A DNA stretch of 64,000 bases from Deltaproteobacteria bacterium. GTDB taxonomy: Bacteria; Myxococcota_A; UBA796; SXON01. Position 1 is the stretch's first letter. Every line of letters starts with the position of its first letter. Positions 60,891-64,000 of the stretch are shown here, in pieces. The stretch lies in assembly GCA_947445035.1 (NCBI GenBank), contig CANFCK010000002.1:186001-250000 (forward strand), written 5' to 3'. Under the pieces are notes generated by a model that saw only the letters and a program-made list of their open reading frames with translations, did not search any database and was not told the DNA's origin. A program made the position numbers and the translations under genes.

Positions 60891-61955
60891 CTACCCCCGT
60901 TCCAGGCCCAGGCGCAGGTCGTCGCCCACGCGCTCGACGTGGTCGATGTGGAAGGCGGGCGCCTGCGCGAGTCGGTAGCCATCACCAGCGACAAAGCCCG
61001 GCCCACCCGCGAGCACCCGCGCGTTGATGAACAGCTCGATCCGGTCGCACAGGCCAGCATCGAGGAAGCTGCGGTGCACCTGGGCGCCGCCATCGACCAG
61101 CACCCGATGCAGGCCTCGGGTCGCGAGGTCCCGGGCCACCGCTCGCACATCGACCCCGCCGCCCGCGCGCGGAAGCCGAATCACCGTCGCGGGCAGAGCG
61201 CGGTCGGGCGCATCCTCCGCGCAGTAGATGAGCGCGGTCCCACGTTGTAAAACGACCGCTTCCGGCGGCGTGCGCAAGGTGCAGTCCAAAACAACCGGAA
61301 CCGCATCGCGGCCGCCAGCGATGCGCGTCGTGAGCGCTGGGTCATCGGCGAGTACGGTTCCCACCCCTACGACAATGACGTCGTGCTGATCACGGAGGCG
61401 GTGACTCATCTCGCGCGCTGCCGGCCCAGTGATCCAGCGCGACTCGCCGCTGGCGCTGGCAATCCGTCCGTCGAGCGTGATCGCCGCTTTGAGCGTGACT
61501 TCCGGCAGGCCCTCGGTGTGGGCCCTGATGAACCCGAGCATCAAGCGACGACACTCGACCTCGCGCACACCAACCTCCACCTCGACGCCGGCGGCGCGAA
61601 GCTGGGCGATCCCTTTGCCCGCCACCAGCGGAAACGGATCCACCGTACCCACGACCACCCGCGCCACCCCCGCCGCCAGGATCGCGTCGGTGCATGGAGG
61701 CGTACGACCATGATGACAGCAGGGTTCCAGCGTGATATACATGGTCCCGCCTCGCGACGTTCCCCCCGCACGAAGCGCGGAGCCGATCGCCTCGGACTCC
61801 GCGTGCGGTTGCCCTGGCGGTTGGGTCCAGCCCTCGCCCACGACCACGCCGTCCTGGACCAGCAATGCGCCCACCGGCGGATTCGGAGCCGTCCGGCCCA
61901 ACGCCCGGCGGGCCAGATCCAGCGCAAGGCCCATGAATCGAGCGTCAGCCTTCAC
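60891..61955 (-). CDS. ribD: Riboflavin biosynthesis deaminase/reductase
   Basis: 354 residues from the GTG at 61955 (GTGA overlap with nrdR). The deaminase half (1-145) has GRTAPNPPVGALLV, PHAESEAI and EPCCHHGRTPPC, the Zn site. The reductase half (about 150-354) has TLKAAITLDGRIAS, and VLVDGGAQVHRSFLD. It converts the GTP-cyclohydrolase product in two steps. The frame continues far upstream within nrdR and was cut at the GTG. Confidence 0.95.
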   Translation of the reverse strand: MKADARFMGLALDLARRALGRTAPNPPVGALLVQDGVVVGEGWTQPPGQPHAESEAIGSALRAGGTSRGGTMYITLEPCCHHGRTPPCTDAILAAGVARVVVGTVDPFPLVAGKGIAQLRAAGVEVEVGVREVECRRLMLGFIRAHTEGLPEVTLKAAITLDGRIASASGESRWITGPAAREMSHRLRDQHDVIVVGVGTVLADDPALTTRIAGGRDAVPVVLDCTLRTPPEAVVLQRGTALIYCAEDAPDRALPATVIRLPRAGGGVDVRAVARDLATRGLHRVLVDGGAQVHRSFLDAGLCDRIELFINARVLAGGPGFVAGDGYRLAQAPAFHIDHVERVGDDLRLGLERG

Positions 61956-62407
61956 GTCGCTTGGCCCCGTTCCAGGAGCGGCCGAAGCACTTCCAAGAAG
62001 TCCGCGGGCGAGGTGATCTCGTGGTAGACCGAGGCGAACCGCAGGTAGGCTACGTCGTCGAGCCGCGCGAGTTCGCCCAGGGTCATCTCTCCCACTTCGG
62101 TAGTGGTGACCTCGCCCGGGCGCCGGGACAGCTCCTGCTCCAGGCGCGCGCAGGCGGCGTCGAGCTGCTCTTCGCTGACCGGGCGCTTTCGACAAGCGAG
62201 CCGCATCCCGGAAAGGACCTTGTCGCGGTTGAAGCTCTGCCGGCGACCGTCGCGCTTGAGCACATCGGGCAACCGGAACTCCACCCGCTCAAACGTGGTG
62301 AAGCGGTGGGAGCACGACTGACACTCACGACGGCGCCGGACGCTGTCGACCGCCTCGCGGCTGTCCACGACGCGGGTGTCAGGGTGCTGGCAGCCGGGAC
62401 AGTCCAT
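61952..62407 (-). CDS. nrdR: Transcriptional repressor NrdR
   Basis: 151 residues. The zinc ribbon (CPGC at 3-6, and CQSC near 30) is followed by SHRFTTFERVE and the ATP-cone (KRDGRRQSFNRDKVLSGMRLAC). NrdR senses dATP/ATP and represses ribonucleotide reductase genes. Its position between glyA and ribD is common in Deltaproteobacteria and other Gram-negatives. No nrd operon lies in the window, so its targets are elsewhere. Confidence 0.97.
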   Translation of the reverse strand: MDCPGCQHPDTRVVDSREAVDSVRRRRECQSCSHRFTTFERVEFRLPDVLKRDGRRQSFNRDKVLSGMRLACRKRPVSEEQLDAACARLEQELSRRPGEVTTTEVGEMTLGELARLDDVAYLRFASVYHEITSPADFLEVLRPLLERGQAT

Positions 62408-62419
62408 CAGGCGGCGGAG

Positions 62420-63658
62420 CTAACCGATGCCCGGCACCGGGAAGCGCCCGGTCAGCTCATGGACCTGGCCGCGGATTCGGGCGAGCGCGCCTTCGTCCTG
62501 CCAATTCTCCAAAACATCGGCGATCCAGCCAGCCACGACCACCGAATCGGCCAGGCCCAGGCCCCGCGTCGTCATCGCCGGCGTGCCGATACGCACCCCA
62601 GAGGTAACGAACGGACTGCGCTTTTCGTTGGGTACCGTGTTCTTGTTCACGGTAATCCCTGCCCGACCCAGCGCGGTTTCGGCGTCCCGCCCGCTGTAGC
62701 TCTTGTCAGAGAAATCCAGGAGCATCAGGTGATTGTCGGTGCCGCCCGAAACCAGGGTGACCCCGCGTTCGACCAAGGTGCCGGCCATCGCCTGGGCGTT
62801 GTCGATCACCTGTTGGGCGTAGATGCGGAACGACGGCTGAAGCGCCTCGCCGAAGGCCACTGCCTTTGCCGCGATCACGTGCATCAGCGGCCCCCCCTGC
62901 AAGCCAGGAAATACCGCGCTGTTGAGGCTCTTCATGTGGGCTTCGCGTGCGAACGCCATGCCGCCGCGGGGCCCCCGGAGGGTCTTGTGGGTGGTAGTGG
63001 TCACGTAGTCGCAATGCCCGAAGGGCGTCGGATGGAGATCGGCGGCGACCAACCCGGCAACATGGGCCATATCCGCGAGCAGCAGCGCGCCGACCTCGTC
63101 GGCAATGGCGCGAAACGCGGCGAAGTCCCACAGCCGGGGGTAGGCGCTGGCACCGGTTACGATGATCCTCGGCTTTTCGGCGCGGGCGATGTCGCGCACG
63201 TGGTCGAGATCGATGATCCCCCGCGCATCGACGCGGTAGTGCACCGCTCGGTACAGCTTCCCCGAGCTGTTCGCGGACGAACCATGGGTGAGATGCCCGC
63301 CATTGGAGAGGTCGAGCCCCAAGAGGGTGTCGCCCGCCTTGAGCGCCGCGAGGTACACCGCCGCGTTGGCCTGCGCGCCCGAGTGCGGCTGAACATTGAC
63401 ACCCTCGCTACCCGGGAAAAGTCGCAACGCACGCGTGCGGGCGAGGTCCTCCACGACGTCGACAACTTCGCAGCCGCCGTAGTAGCGCTTGCCCGGCAGC
63501 CCCTCGGCGTACTTGTTGGTCAGCACGGTGCCGGTAGCTTCCATCACCGCTGCCGACGTGTAGTTCTCCGACGCGATCAGCTCCAGATCATCACGCTGAC
63601 GCACACGCTCGCGCTCAATCAGGGCGTGGACCTCGGGGTCTTGCAAGCGGAGCGTCAT
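62420..63658 (-). CDS. glyA: Serine hydroxymethyltransferase
   Basis: 412 residues from the ATG at 63658 (GTG 63664 possible). [10 protein letters not shown] at the start, [22 protein letters not shown], then the PLP lysine in [14 protein letters not shown]. All family positions look intact. It interconverts serine and glycine with tetrahydrofolate and feeds one-carbon units to nucleotide synthesis. It precedes nrdR by 12 bp. Confidence 0.97.
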   Translation of the reverse strand: MTLRLQDPEVHALIERERVRQRDDLELIASENYTSAAVMEATGTVLTNKYAEGLPGKRYYGGCEVVDVVEDLARTRALRLFPGSEGVNVQPHSGAQANAAVYLAALKAGDTLLGLDLSNGGHLTHGSSANSSGKLYRAVHYRVDARGIIDLDHVRDIARAEKPRIIVTGASAYPRLWDFAAFRAIADEVGALLLADMAHVAGLVAADLHPTPFGHCDYVTTTTHKTLRGPRGGMAFAREAHMKSLNSAVFPGLQGGPLMHVIAAKAVAFGEALQPSFRIYAQQVIDNAQAMAGTLVERGVTLVSGGTDNHLMLLDFSDKSYSGRDAETALGRAGITVNKNTVPNEKRSPFVTSGVRIGTPAMTTRGLGLADSVVVAGWIADVLENWQDEGALARIRGQVHELTGRFPVPGIG

Positions 63659-63696
63659 GGGCACCTACAACGGGCGCGGGAACTAACCCCAGACGA

Positions 63697-63720
63697 GGGC
63701 GGCCGCCCGCGCAAGCGCGG
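63697..63720. other. GC-rich palindromes in the rpiB-glyA gap
   Basis: GGGCGGCCGCCC (63697-63708, a perfect 12-bp palindrome) is followed directly by CCGCGC-AA-GCGCGG (63707-63720). They lie in the 131-bp gap between rpiB and glyA and could end the rpiB transcript or shape the glyA leader. A 9-C tract sits at 63776-63784 near the rpiB stop. Confidence 0.35.
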
Positions 63721-63789
63721 TCGTCAGGCCATCGCTACGGCTGAGGCCTACGCTCTGTCCTTGCCGCGCGCCCCACCCCCCCCCGGCGG

Positions 63790-64000
63790 CTACTTCGAGT
63801 CCAGATCGGCCATCTTGGCGAGGCGCCCGGCGTGACGTCCCCCCTCGAAGGTGGCGGCGAGGAAGGCATCCACAATCTCCGCGGCAAGGCTGGCGCCGGT
63901 CACCCGCTCGCCCAGGCACAACACGTTGGCATCGTTGTGCTGCCGGGTTGCCGTCGCGGTGAACACGTCCCCCACCACCGCGGCCCGAATGCCACGGATA
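63790..64000 (-). CDS. rpiB: Ribose-5-phosphate isomerase B, 5' part beyond window
   Basis: Only the C-terminal about 70 residues are visible: RAAVVGDVFTATATRQHNDA, then ANVLCLGERVTG, and a C-terminal helix (IVDAFLAATFEGGRHAGRL). RQHNDANVLCLG is the RpiB phosphate-site signature. Typical RpiB is about 150 residues, so about half is missing upstream. It interconverts ribose-5-P and ribulose-5-P. rpiB-glyA adjacency is common. Confidence 0.93.
   Translation of the reverse strand, partial: IRGIRAAVVGDVFTATATRQHNDANVLCLGERVTGASLAAEIVDAFLAATFEGGRHAGRLAKMADLDSK

Overview
The window is GC-rich, gene-dense DNA from a Gram-negative (diderm) bacterium. It carries LPS export (LptB), lipoprotein sorting (LolA), PBP4, SppA, beta-barrels and many predicted lipoproteins. 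Several features point to Myxococcota or related former Deltaproteobacteria: MopE-type repeat proteins, TolQ-TolR-TolR triads, Glt/Nfs-type TPR proteins and a PglI/AgmX-type protein. This placement is inferred from gene content only; no rRNA or marker phylogeny could be run.

Layout. 1-5.2 kb: a truncated aldehyde dehydrogenase, then the minus-strand set lptB-rpoN-hpf with a coupled DnaJ-like gene. 5.2-9.2 kb: pyrF with a small partner, a PlsC-type acyltransferase, a BolA/CGFS-glutaredoxin pair and a glycosyltransferase. 9.2-13.7 kb: a lone pilB with a sulfatase-fold lipoprotein. 13.8-23 kb: mostly surface or secreted lipoproteins, dominated by a 1603-residue protein with about 14 MopE repeats and seven FG-GAP repeats. 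23-27.7 kb: a radical SAM enzyme, parvulin, murB and a CFA-synthase-like methyltransferase.

27.2-52.6 kb is entirely on the minus strand. It holds a TolQ-TolR-TolR triad, a membrane pyrophosphatase, rimO, lolA and ftsK, and then a roughly 15.5 kb block (37.1-52.6 kb). That block joins PBP4, large periplasmic TPR and coiled-coil proteins, a TPR lipoprotein, a second TolQ-TolR-TolR motor and a PglI/GltG-like protein to a beta-barrel and a short polysaccharide-export (OPX) protein. It resembles the core of the myxobacterial Glt/Nfs machines, here next to a polysaccharide exit pair and a peptidoglycan enzyme. It is the best candidate in the window for an under-described system.

52.8-57.5 kb: an SppA with a beta-barrel-like N-terminus, translationally coupled to an NtrC-type regulator; a small lipoprotein; tRNA-Phe; and an IscA-family protein. 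57.5-64 kb: pabA/trpG, then the conserved run rpiB-glyA-nrdR-ribD-ribE-ribB(A)-ribH-nusB, read right to left. The RibA half of ribB(A) appears degenerate.

Genes overlap or abut very often (ATGA/GTGA), and no gene-free stretch exceeds 300 bp. I found no CRISPR array, transposase, integrase or rRNA.
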